DNA of 22,395 nucleotides from NCBI GenBank assembly GCA_002436765.1, contig DJNI01000011.1:271-22665 (forward strand), given 5' to 3'. The notes beneath the pieces were generated by a model that made no database searches, was not told where the DNA came from, and saw only the letters and a list, made by a program, of their open reading frames with translations. This stretch comes from Clostridiales bacterium UBA6468. Lineage in GTDB: Bacteria; Bacillota; Clostridia; Oscillospirales; Oscillospiraceae. Made by a program: the position numbers and the translations under genes. The stretch's first letter is position 1; each line of letters starts with the position of its first letter. Positions 6,761-13,845 of this stretch are shown piece by piece.

Positions 6761-7441
6761 ATGAGAATGAGAAAAATGCGGAATCTGGAACCCAGAATGG
6801 AAAAATGCGCCGCCTACCGGATCGACCGGCCGGAGACGCTGCGGGGCAACTGGCGGAGCCTGAAGCCGGACTGCACGGCGCTGTGGGTAGAGGTCGGCTG
6901 CGGGAAGGGAAAATTCACCGCCGAGACCGCCCAAAGTAACCCCGACGTGCTGCTCATCGCCGTGGAGCGGTGCCGGGAGGCCATGGTGGTGGCCATGGAG
7001 AAGGCAAGAGACATGGCGCTGAAAAACGTGTTTTTCATCGACATGGACGTGGCCAAAATGGAGGAGATTTTTGCTCCCGGTGAGATCGACCGGCTGTTCA
7101 TCAACTTCCCAGACCCCTGGCCGCGGAAAAAGAACGCCAAGCGCCGGCTGACCCATCGGACGTTTCTGGACAAATACTGCCGCACCGTCCGGGAGGGCGG
7201 GGAGATCCACTTCAAGACCGACAACGCTCCCCTGTTTGCCTACAGTCTGGAGGAATTTGCCGCCTGCGGCCTGGAAGTAAAGAATGTTACCCACGATCTG
7301 CACAAGGACGGCATCGTCGGCATCATGACGGGGTACGAGGAAAAATTCCACGCCCTCGGCACCCCCATCAACCGGTGCGAGATCGTGTGCAAGCCCTTTG
7401 TCCTCCCCCCGGAGGAGAAAAAGCAGCAGGAAGAGGTGTGA
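6761..7441 (+). CDS. trmB: tRNA (guanine-N7-)-methyltransferase
   Basis: TrmB methylates G46 in the variable loop of tRNAs using S-adenosylmethionine. The 226-residue protein has the SAM-binding motif VEVGCGKGKF (43-52), the acidic end of strand 2 at AVER, and the TrmB signature NFPDPWPRKKNAKRR (115-129). HFKTDN and the C-terminal GYEEKFHALGTPINR block are also conserved. The ATG at 6761 is supported by GGAGG (6748-6752) 8 bases upstream; an earlier ATG at 6736 is out of frame and the in-frame start at 6731 sits on the transcription start region. It is followed 24 nt later by mnmG, giving a tRNA-modification pair. Confidence 0.96.
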   Translation: MRMRKMRNLEPRMEKCAAYRIDRPETLRGNWRSLKPDCTALWVEVGCGKGKFTAETAQSNPDVLLIAVERCREAMVVAMEKARDMALKNVFFIDMDVAKMEEIFAPGEIDRLFINFPDPWPRKKNAKRRLTHRTFLDKYCRTVREGGEIHFKTDNAPLFAYSLEEFAACGLEVKNVTHDLHKDGIVGIMTGYEEKFHALGTPINRCEIVCKPFVLPPEEKKQQEEV

Positions 7442-7465
7442 CCCCTTCTTATAGGAGGAACCGTT

Positions 7466-9340
7466 ATGAGCTATTACGCGGGCAGCTGTGACGTTGCCGT
7501 GATCGGGGCGGGACACGCGGGAATCGAAGCCGCCCTTGCCGCCGCCCGGCTGGGCAATCACACCATTCTCTTTACCATCAACTTAGACGCCGTGGGAAAT
7601 ATGCCCTGCAACCCCGCCATCGGCGGCACCGGGAAGGGACACCTGGTGCGGGAGCTGGACGCGCTGGGGGGCGAGATGGGCGCGGCGGCCGACCATGCCT
7701 GCATCCAGTACCGGATGCTCAACCGGGGCAAAGGCCCTGCCGTCCATTCCCTCCGTGCTCAGGCCGACCGGGTGAAATACCGGCAGTACATGAAGCACAC
7801 ACTGGAATTGCAGGAAAATCTGGAGCTGAAGCAGGCGCAGATCGTGGAAATTCTGACCGCGAACGGCGCCGTCACCGGCCTGCGCACCCAGTTGGGGGCG
7901 CAGTACGGCGCGAAAGCCGTGGTCATCGCCACGGGGACGTACTTAGACAGCACCGTCATCACCGGCCAGAGCGTCATCCCCTCCGGCCCCGACGGAATGC
8001 ACCCCAGCGTGGGACTGGCGGATAATTTACGCACCCTGGGGCTGCATCTTCGCCGCTTCAAAACCGGCACGCCGCCCCGTGTCAACCGCCGGAGCATCGA
8101 TTTTTCCAAAATGGAGGTGCAGCCGGGGGACGAGACGGCGGAGCCGTTTTCCTTCCGCACCACCCACAAGGTCAACAATTCCGCCGTGTGCTACCTGACC
8201 TACACCAACGAGGAGACCCACCGGATCATCCGGGAGAATCTGTACCGCAGTCCCATGTACGACGGCACCATCTCCGGCGTCGGCCCCCGGTACTGCCCCA
8301 GCATCGAGACGAAGATCGTCCGCTTTGCCGACAAGCCCCGGCACCAGCTGTTCATCGAGCCCTGCGGGCTGGACACCGAGGAAATGTACATTCAGGGCTT
8401 TTCCTCCAGCCTGCCCGAGGACGTGCAGCTTGCCATGCTGCGCACCGTGGCGGGGCTGGAGCATGCGGAAATGATGCGCCCCGCCTATGCAATCGAATAC
8501 GAGTGCGTCGACCCCACCCAGCTGAAGCCCACGCTGGAAACGAAGCTCATTTCCGGCCTGTACGGCGCGGGGCAGTTCAACGGCACCTCCGGCTACGAGG
8601 AAGCCGCCGCGCAAGGGTTGGTGGCGGGCATCAACGCCGCATTGAAAATTCAGGGCAGACCCCCTCTGATCCTCACCCGGGACACCAGCTACATCGGCAC
8701 CCTCATTGACGATCTGGTGACCAAGGGAACGGAGGAACCCTACCGCATTATGACCAGTAGGTCTGAATACCGCCTTCTGCACCGGCAGGACAACGCCGAC
8801 CAGCGCCTGACCCGCATCGGCGGCCAGATCGGCCTGATCCCGGCGGAGCGGGTGCAGGCGGTGGAAGAAAAATACGCCCAGGTGCGCCGGGAGGTGCAGC
8901 GCTTAGAGAGCAGCGGCGTTCCCGCGTCGGAGCGGCTGAACGCCATGCTGGAGGGGAAGGGGACCGCCCCCGTGGCCAATTCCGCCCGCCTGGCCGACCT
9001 TCTGCGCCGCCCTCAGGTGAGCTACGCCGACATCGCCCCCTTTGACCCGGAGCGGCCGGAACTGAGCCAGGCCGTCACCGACGAGGTGGAGATTCAGATC
9101 AAATACGCGGGCTATCTGACCCGGCAGGAAAAGCAGGTGGAGGAATTCAAGAAAGAGGAAGCCCGTCTGCTGCCGGATGATCTGGACTACGCCGCCATCC
9201 CCGGCCTGCGGCTGGAAGCCCGGGAAAAGCTTGCCGCCATACGCCCGGTGTCCATCGGTCAGGCGGGCAGAATCTCCGGCGTCAGCCCGGCGGACGTTGC
9301 GGTGCTGCTGATTTATCTGGAACAGGCGAAGGGCAATTGA
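7466..9340 (+). CDS. mnmG: tRNA uridine-5-carboxymethylaminomethyl modification enzyme MnmG (GidA)
   Basis: MnmG is the FAD-binding partner of MnmE and installs the cmnm5 group on wobble U34 of several tRNAs. The 624-residue length is standard. The N-terminal FAD loop is VIGAGHAGIEAA (11-22). Conserved blocks follow: NMPCNPAIGGTGKGHLVRE with the catalytic-region Cys, YLDSTVITG, GVGPRYCPSIETKIVRF, and the C-terminal MnmE/tRNA-binding helices ending YLEQAK. AGGAGG lies 7 nt before the ATG. It follows trmB in the same unit and ends before a repeat element and a terminator. mnmE and rsmG, frequent neighbours, are not in the window. Confidence 0.98.
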   Translation: MSYYAGSCDVAVIGAGHAGIEAALAAARLGNHTILFTINLDAVGNMPCNPAIGGTGKGHLVRELDALGGEMGAAADHACIQYRMLNRGKGPAVHSLRAQADRVKYRQYMKHTLELQENLELKQAQIVEILTANGAVTGLRTQLGAQYGAKAVVIATGTYLDSTVITGQSVIPSGPDGMHPSVGLADNLRTLGLHLRRFKTGTPPRVNRRSIDFSKMEVQPGDETAEPFSFRTTHKVNNSAVCYLTYTNEETHRIIRENLYRSPMYDGTISGVGPRYCPSIETKIVRFADKPRHQLFIEPCGLDTEEMYIQGFSSSLPEDVQLAMLRTVAGLEHAEMMRPAYAIEYECVDPTQLKPTLETKLISGLYGAGQFNGTSGYEEAAAQGLVAGINAALKIQGRPPLILTRDTSYIGTLIDDLVTKGTEEPYRIMTSRSEYRLLHRQDNADQRLTRIGGQIGLIPAERVQAVEEKYAQVRREVQRLESSGVPASERLNAMLEGKGTAPVANSARLADLLRRPQVSYADIAPFDPERPELSQAVTDEVEIQIKYAGYLTRQEKQVEEFKKEEARLLPDDLDYAAIPGLRLEAREKLAAIRPVSIGQAGRISGVSPADVAVLLIYLEQAKGN

Positions 9341-9380
9341 AGCCCCCGAAGGATCGGAATTTGCGGCAGTGAGCCGCGCT

Positions 9381-9483
9381 GTCTCTTCCTTTGGGAGAGG
9401 TGGCGGAACGGAGCGAAGACGGGAAGCAAGGCTGCGGCGCCCTATCAGTCGCCTGCGGCGACAGCTTTCCCCGGGGGAGAGCC
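9381..9483. repeat. intergenic REP/MITE-like repeat element
   Basis: Three consecutive imperfect hairpins fill this 103-bp stretch: CTCTTCC-TTT-GGGAGAG (9383-9399), TCGCC-TGC-GGCGA (9449-9461 region) and GCTTTCCCC-G-GGGGAGAGC (9464-9482). The arrangement and wording (a CTCTTCC...GGGAGAGGTGG head and a CGACAGCTTTCCCC...GGGGGAGAGCC tail) resemble short non-coding repeats that are scattered between genes in Clostridia. No open frame with a ribosome binding site is present. Only one copy is in this window, so repeat status rests on recall. Confidence 0.45.
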
Positions 9484-9508
9484 AATGGGGTGTACCCCCG
9501 GCACGAGA

Positions 9509-9547
9509 AATGGAGCGTATCAATACCGATACGCTCCATTCGCTGTT
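9509..9547. terminator. bidirectional terminator between mnmG and htrA
   Basis: A perfect 13-bp stem (AATGGAGCGTATC at 9509-9521 with 9528-9540) closes a 6-base loop. T-rich sequence follows on the plus strand (TGTTTTA) and TTTCT on the minus strand. It separates convergent mnmG and htrA. Confidence 0.85.
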
Positions 9548-9589
9548 TTATAACCACCCATCAAAAGTCAGACAGAGGTTTTTGCTTTG

Positions 9590-10903
9590 TTACCGCCTTC
9601 CTCCGAAGGGGTAGCCGTTCCGGCCGTCGCTCTGGCTGTCGGAGGCGGCCTGCTGGGTCTGCTCGTTGGCCAGTGCCGACTGGACCTGTTCGCCCACGGT
9701 GACGGTCAGTTCCATGGTCGAGCCCTGACGGTAGACGGTCATGGTCAGCGTGTCGCCGATGGCGGAGGCGCTTACCAGATCGACCAGGTCGCTGCTGCCG
9801 GTGATCTCCGTGCCGTTGACGCTGGTGATGACGTCGCCTGCCTGAAGCCCGGCCTTGGCGGCGGGGGAGTCGTCGGAAACGGACTGGACGGCCGCACCGG
9901 CGGGGATGCCGTAGAGCTGGGTCTGCTGGTTCACGTCGGAAACGCTGATGCCCACGTAGGGCTTGGAGATATAGCCCTTTTCAATGATGCTCTTCACAAT
10001 GGAAAGAACATGGTTGATGGGGATGGCGAAGCCGATGTTGTCGATGGACGCGGTGGAGGAAGAAGAGGAGCTGGAATATTTGGCATTGGTGATGCCGATG
10101 ACCTCACCGTAGAGGTTAAACAGCGCGCCGCCGGAGTTGCCGGAGTTGATGGCGCAGTCCGTCTGAATAAGATCCATGGTCAGGGAATTGGAGAGGGTGA
10201 CCTCCCGATCCTTGGCACTGACGAGACCGGCGGTGAGAGAGAAGGTCAGCTCGCCCAGGGGGTTGCCAATGGCCACCACGCTGTCGCCCACGTTCAGGTT
10301 GTCGGAGTCGCCCAGAACCACCGGGGACAGCCCCTCGGCGTCCACCTTCAGGACGGCCACGTCGTTGCTTTCGTCGTAGCCGATGAGGGCCGCGTCATAG
10401 GTGTCGCCGTTGTACATGGCTACGGTGATGCTGTTGGAGTTTTCCACCACGTGGTAGTTGGTCAGGATATAGCCGTCCTCGGTGAGGATGAAACCGGAAC
10501 CGGCCGCGGCGGAGGTGGTCTGGAAGCCCCAGTAGTTGGTGGTGATGGAGGTGGTGATGCCGACGGTGGAATTGACGTTGGCGGCGTACACCTCCGCGGC
10601 GGTCATCTCCTTGCCGGAGTCCACGGTGACGGTGTTCAGGACGCTCTTTTCCCGGATGCCCTGTAGCATGGCGGTCTCGTTTTTGCCGACCGTACCGGTC
10701 TGGCCGCGGCTGCCTTCATACCAGATGACGCCGCCGGCGCCCAGGGCGCCGCCCAGCAGGGCGAACACCAGCGCCAGAGCGCAGATGCGAAGACCGAAAC
10801 GGTTTTTCTTTTCCCGCTTCTTCGGCGTGGGGGGTGTGTAGACGGGGATCTCCTGAGAGGGATTTTCATAAGTGTTATCGGAATCGTAGATTTGTTCATC
10901 CAT
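9590..10903 (-). CDS. htrA: membrane-anchored HtrA/DegP-type serine protease
   Basis: An extracytoplasmic S1C protease that degrades or refolds misfolded exported proteins. The 437-residue product has a proline-rich cytoplasmic N terminus, a transmembrane anchor (about 39-62), a trypsin-like domain with the triad H151 (TNYHVV), D181 (SNDVAVL) and S257 (GNSGGAL), and one PDZ domain (about 313-405). A run of seven serines (277-283) sits in a surface loop. The ATG at 10903 has GGAAG about 10 bases upstream and is preferred to the one at 10924. It is divergent from a two-component system across an operator region with two inverted copies of the same site, pointing to stress control by that regulator. 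Paralogue names HtrA/HtrB/YyxA cannot be separated. Confidence 0.95.
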   Translation of the reverse strand: MDEQIYDSDNTYENPSQEIPVYTPPTPKKREKKNRFGLRICALALVFALLGGALGAGGVIWYEGSRGQTGTVGKNETAMLQGIREKSVLNTVTVDSGKEMTAAEVYAANVNSTVGITTSITTNYWGFQTTSAAAGSGFILTEDGYILTNYHVVENSNSITVAMYNGDTYDAALIGYDESNDVAVLKVDAEGLSPVVLGDSDNLNVGDSVVAIGNPLGELTFSLTAGLVSAKDREVTLSNSLTMDLIQTDCAINSGNSGGALFNLYGEVIGITNAKYSSSSSSSTASIDNIGFAIPINHVLSIVKSIIEKGYISKPYVGISVSDVNQQTQLYGIPAGAAVQSVSDDSPAAKAGLQAGDVITSVNGTEITGSSDLVDLVSASAIGDTLTMTVYRQGSTMELTVTVGEQVQSALANEQTQQAASDSQSDGRNGYPFGGRR

Positions 10904-10938
10904 AATGGTTTTGCTTCCTTTCATGTTTCATTGTCCAC

Positions 10939-10971
10939 AGGATAGCACGTAATCCTGAATAGAAACTGAAA
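10939..10971 (-). promoter_or_regulatory. regulator box and weak promoter of htrA
   Basis: On the minus strand TTCAG occurs twice with an 11-base period (10966-10970 and 10955-10959), followed 10 bases later by a weak -10, TATCCT (10939-10944). The 22-base box (10950-10971) is the reverse complement of the box at 11013-11034 at 20 of 22 positions. Confidence 0.6.
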
Positions 10972-11012
10972 AAATGGGCGGGGAATTGTAAAAGAACTGT
11001 TAACAAACGAGA

Positions 11013-11048
11013 TTTCAGTTCCAATTCAGGATTATCTGGTATTATAAT
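11013..11048 (+). promoter_or_regulatory. regulator box and promoter of the two-component operon
   Basis: TTCAG occurs at 11014-11018 and 11025-11029, a direct repeat with an 11-base period, as OmpR-family regulators bind. A perfect TATAAT (11043-11048) follows. The -35 position, inside the box, matches consensus poorly, which is typical of an activator-dependent promoter. Confidence 0.7.
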
Positions 11049-11076
11049 GAAAACGGAATTTATGGAGGCATGCAAT

Positions 11077-11751
11077 ATGAAAATTCTGGTAATCGAAGAC
11101 GAGAAGCTGCTGGCCGATTCCATCAAGACCCTTCTGGAAGGCAAGGGCTTTGAGGTAGAGGTGGCCTACGACGGCGAGACCGGCGCGGAATATGCAGAGC
11201 TTGGGATTTACGATCTGCTGATTCTGGACGTGATGATGCCCAAAATGGACGGCTATCAGGTCGCCCGGGAGGTACGCGCCAAGCGCTGCACCACGTCCAT
11301 CCTCATGCTGACGGCGAAATCCGCCGTGGAAGACCGGATCTACGGTTTAAATTCCGGCGCGGATTATTATCTGACGAAGCCCTTCGACACCCGGGAGCTG
11401 CTGGCCTGCATCAACGCCCTTCTGCGCCGTCAGGGCAAGCAGGTGGATGAGCTGGTGTTCGGCAACACTTCTTTGGATCTAGACACCTGCACTTTGGTCT
11501 GCGGCGGGAAAAGCGTGCGGCTGTCCGCCCGGGAATTTGACGTGATGCGGTTTCTGCTTCAGGCGCAGGATCGGATATTGTCGAAGGAAATGATCCTCGC
11601 CCGGGTGTGGGGCTACGACTCCAACGCCGTGGAGAACCACGTGGAGGTCTATGTGGGTTTTTTGAGAAAGAAGCTCAGCGCCATCAATTCCAATGTGCGC
11701 ATTGAGGCCGTCCGGCGCCTGGGGTACCGTCTGGAGGTGGCGGAAGAATGA
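11077..11751 (+). CDS. OmpR/PhoB-family response regulator
   Basis: A 224-residue transcription regulator. The receiver domain (1-115) shows the acidic pocket in VIEDE, the phosphoacceptor D51 in LILDVMMPKMDG, the conserved Thr/Ser in MLTAKSA, and KPFDTREL. The C-terminal winged helix carries LSAREFDVMRFLL, VWGYDSNAVENHVEVYVGFLRKK and VRRLGYRL. The ATG at 11077 is supported by GGAGG (11064-11068), 8 bases upstream; an in-frame ATG at 11047 lies on the -10 box. The kinase gene overlaps its stop by 4 bases (ATGA). By position and operator it probably activates itself and htrA, like CssR of Bacillus; the name CssR is not assigned because sequence alone does not separate it from other OmpR members. 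Confidence 0.95.
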   Translation: MKILVIEDEKLLADSIKTLLEGKGFEVEVAYDGETGAEYAELGIYDLLILDVMMPKMDGYQVAREVRAKRCTTSILMLTAKSAVEDRIYGLNSGADYYLTKPFDTRELLACINALLRRQGKQVDELVFGNTSLDLDTCTLVCGGKSVRLSAREFDVMRFLLQAQDRILSKEMILARVWGYDSNAVENHVEVYVGFLRKKLSAINSNVRIEAVRRLGYRLEVAEE

Positions 11752-12953
11752 TTCGCCGGCTGAGAGTCAAATTCATCTGCATCAATATGGCCATCGTCAC
11801 CGTGATGCTGCTGGTGATTTTCGGGATGGTGCTCCACTTCACCCACGACAATCTGGAGCAGCAGAGCATCCGGGTGATGCAGAGCGTCATGGAGGATCAC
11901 GCCGCTCCCGGCCGTCCGGGAGAATTTCCCCGACAGGCGCAGCTTCCTTATTTCTATGTAAGCGTCAACACGTTGGGTGAGCTGTCCGCCAGCTTCGGCG
12001 GCTACTATGACCTGTCGGATACGGAGTCCATTCAGAAAATTATCACCCTGGCGCTGAATTCCGGCGAGGATACCGGCATTCTGAAGGGCTACAGCCTGCG
12101 CTTTCAGAAGCGCACCACGCCCTTTGGGCAGACCATCGTCTTCGTGGATATGTCCAGCGAGCTTGCCACCATGCGCAGCCTGACGGAAACCTGCATCGGC
12201 ATCGGCATGCTGGGCTTTGCCGTGTTTCTGGGGCTGTCCTTCCTGCTGGCAAAATGGGCAATAAAGCCGGTGGAGACGGCGTGGAACCAGCAGCGCCAAT
12301 TCGTGGCGGACGCCTCCCACGAGCTGAAAACGCCCCTGACGGTGATCCTGACCAACGCGGAGCTTTTGCAGGAGCCGGAGTACGACGAACAGGCCCGCCG
12401 CCGGTTCGTGGACAGCATCATGACCATGTCCCATCAGATGCGGGGACTGGTGGAAAGCCTGCTGGAGCTGGCGCGGGTGGACAACGGCGGGCGGAATATG
12501 GTCTTTTCCCGCCTGAATTTCAGCGAGCTGGTGAGCGACGCCCTGCTGCCCTTTGAGCCGGTGTATTTTGAAAAGGGGCTGACCCTGGAAAGCAATGTGG
12601 AGGAAAATCTCTTTGTCAAGGGCAGTCAGCAGCACTTGAAACAGGTGGCGGACATTCTGCTGGACAACGCCTCCAAGTACGCTTCCGCCGATTCCACGGT
12701 GCGGGTCATCCTGCGGCGGCAGGGGAGTCACTGCCTGCTCTCCGTGGCAAGCGCCGGGGACGCCATATCCAAGGAGGATCTGAAGAACATTTTCAAGCGG
12801 TTTTACCGCATGGACAAGGCCAGAAGCATGAACCACAGCTACGGCCTGGGACTGTCCATCGCGGACAGCATTGTTTCCAAGCACGGCGGCAAGATCTGGG
12901 CGGAAAGCGCGGACGGGGTCAATACCTTCTTTGTTCAGCTTCCCGCGGCATAA
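11748..12953 (+). CDS. sensor histidine kinase, partner of the adjacent response regulator
   Basis: A 401-residue membrane kinase. TM1 is about 8-31, an extracytoplasmic sensor region about 32-147, and TM2 about 148-169; no recognisable HAMP. The HisKA H-box is ASHELKTPL with H191. The ATPase domain has the N-box LLDNASKY (305-311), a G1 region SVASAGDAIS (332-341) in which the usual N/D-x-G-x-G is degraded to S-A-G-D-A, the F-box IFKRFYR and the G2 box GLGLSIA. The G1 change weakens but does not exclude ATP binding; related kinases have NSGEPI-type variants. It starts at ATGA overlapping the regulator stop and ends at a strong terminator. The context (htrA divergent) suggests it senses envelope or secretion stress; the ligand is unknown. 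Confidence 0.93.
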   Translation: MIRRLRVKFICINMAIVTVMLLVIFGMVLHFTHDNLEQQSIRVMQSVMEDHAAPGRPGEFPRQAQLPYFYVSVNTLGELSASFGGYYDLSDTESIQKIITLALNSGEDTGILKGYSLRFQKRTTPFGQTIVFVDMSSELATMRSLTETCIGIGMLGFAVFLGLSFLLAKWAIKPVETAWNQQRQFVADASHELKTPLTVILTNAELLQEPEYDEQARRRFVDSIMTMSHQMRGLVESLLELARVDNGGRNMVFSRLNFSELVSDALLPFEPVYFEKGLTLESNVEENLFVKGSQQHLKQVADILLDNASKYASADSTVRVILRRQGSHCLLSVASAGDAISKEDLKNIFKRFYRMDKARSMNHSYGLGLSIADSIVSKHGGKIWAESADGVNTFFVQLPAA

Positions 12954-12991
12954 GCAGCCGGGACGGCAAGTAAAAGGAATACACATAGTAA

Positions 12992-13022
12992 CGGGAGCTG
13001 CCACGCTGGCAGCTCCCGCTTT
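12992..13022 (+). terminator. terminator of the two-component operon
   Basis: A perfect 12-bp stem (CGGGAGCTGCCA at 12992-13003 with 13007-13018) with a 3-base loop, followed by CTTTG, about 40 nt after the kinase stop. Confidence 0.8.
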
Positions 13023-13051
13023 GTCTGCGCAAAAATCCAGGCGGGAATACC

Positions 13052-13231
13052 TCAAAAATTATTTCCAAATGTTTGCAGATATTCGGTAGGCGAGCAGCCG
13101 GTGTGTACCTTGAAGGTTCTGTCGAAGTGATAGAGATTGGTAAATCCGCAGGCACAGGCGATTTCGGAGATGGAAAGGCAGGATGTGCCGATCAGCAGCT
13201 CTTTTGCCTTGACGATACGCGCGTTGAGGAT
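13052..13231 (-). pseudogene. AraC-family regulator, C-terminal HTH remnant
   Basis: The minus-strand frame here reads the second half of an AraC/XylS DNA-binding domain: NARIVKAKELL, LSISEIACACGF, YHFDRTFKVHTGCSPTEYL, then a stop at 13052. The sensor domain and the first helix-turn-helix are missing. Homology ends abruptly near 13231, where the plus strand starts an unrelated remnant, so a deletion cut the gene. The frame continues upstream but in non-AraC sequence without a ribosome binding site. It cannot make a working regulator. Confidence 0.72.
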
Positions 13232-13397
13232 CCACGAAAACGGCGGAGAGGTCCTGATGTCCTCCCACACGTGGCAGTATCTTACGCCGGAGCAGACTCT
13301 TAATATCGCCAAAGCGCATGAAGCACGGGGTGCTGACATTACCAAAGTCGTGACCTGCGCCAATACGGAGGAGGCCGGCGTTACCTTTCTCAGATAG
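13230..13397 (+). pseudogene. AroD-like (type I 3-dehydroquinase superfamily) fragment
   Basis: A 55-residue open stretch (HENGGEVLMSSHTWQYLTPE, EQTLNIAKAHEARGADITK, VVTCANTEEA) resembles the middle of type I 3-dehydroquinase-like proteins, where a strand-helix unit ends in GADI-K-I. Neither the start nor the active-site remainder is present. It begins exactly where the AraC remnant ends and stops at TAG 13395-13397, at the border of the GNAT remnant. The family call is by pattern recognition and is tentative. Confidence 0.5.
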
Positions 13398-13780
13398 ATT
13401 CTCTATGGGAGCTTCAAAGGCAGTACAAGGCAGAAATCGGAGAAGACGCGCCGGGTTATGCCGTGAGAGAGCGTTTGGTCAGGGCAGTCAGAGAAGAAAA
13501 CATCCTCTTCTACGGGGCATGGGAAGGGGATTCTCTGGTGGGCTGCTGTTCCGTCACCGTCGGGTTTTCCACGTTTGATTATCTGCCCAGCGGCGTATTT
13601 GAAGATTTCTTTATCCGCCCCGACTTCCGGCATAAGGGGGTCGCCCGCCAGCTGGTACAATTTGCCTATCGGGCGAGCGCTGTAAGCTCCATGACCGTCG
13701 GCTGCGCGGACTGCGATGTGCCGATGTATCAGGCGCTCGGGTTTTCCATTCCCCTCGGGAATCTGCTCGCATTTGAGTAA
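13379..13780 (+). pseudogene. GNAT-family N-acetyltransferase, 5'-truncated
   Basis: The frame from about 13379 encodes an almost complete GNAT fold: helix alpha1 region YLSQIDSLWELQRQY, the strand pair FYGAWEGDSLVGCCSVTV, VFEDFFIRPDFRHKGVARQL (acetyl-CoA loop, R-x-x-G-V-A), and MYQALGFSI near the C terminus. The first 10-15 residues, including the start codon and beta1, are missing and replaced by the AroD-like remnant. Only a GTG at 13463 without any ribosome binding site could start a shorter product, which would lack beta1 and alpha1. The substrate is unknown. A strong terminator follows. A short expressed protein (13463-13780) cannot be fully excluded. Confidence 0.65.
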
Positions 13781-13806
13781 GCGTCACAGTTTTTCTCCAT
13801 ATACTG

Positions 13807-13843
13807 AACCGGCTCAGCTGCTTAGCAGCTGAGCCGGTTTTTC
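13807..13843. terminator. strong bidirectional terminator between GNAT remnant and malQ
   Basis: A perfect 15-bp stem (AACCGGCTCAGCTGC at 13807-13821 with 13825-13839) with a TTA loop and a TTTTTCT tail. It lies just past the malQ stop (13846), so it serves the minus strand as well. Its sequence is related to a hairpin next to rnpB (21901-21934). Confidence 0.85.
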
Positions 13844-13845
13844 TA

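Noticed and set aside
6299..7561. Minus-strand frame (420 codons) across trmB and the promoters
   Set aside because: It runs through two divergent promoters and antisense to trmB; the only real gene on this strand here is the acidic protein in another frame.
9587..10666. Long plus-strand frame (359 codons) opposite htrA
   Set aside because: Antisense shadow in GC-rich coding DNA; Gly/Val/His-rich, no domain, no ribosome binding site; htrA on the other strand has all catalytic motifs.
11649..13055. Minus-strand frame (468 codons) opposite the histidine kinase
   Set aside because: Antisense shadow; the kinase boxes are on the plus strand and the frame has no recognisable start site or motif.
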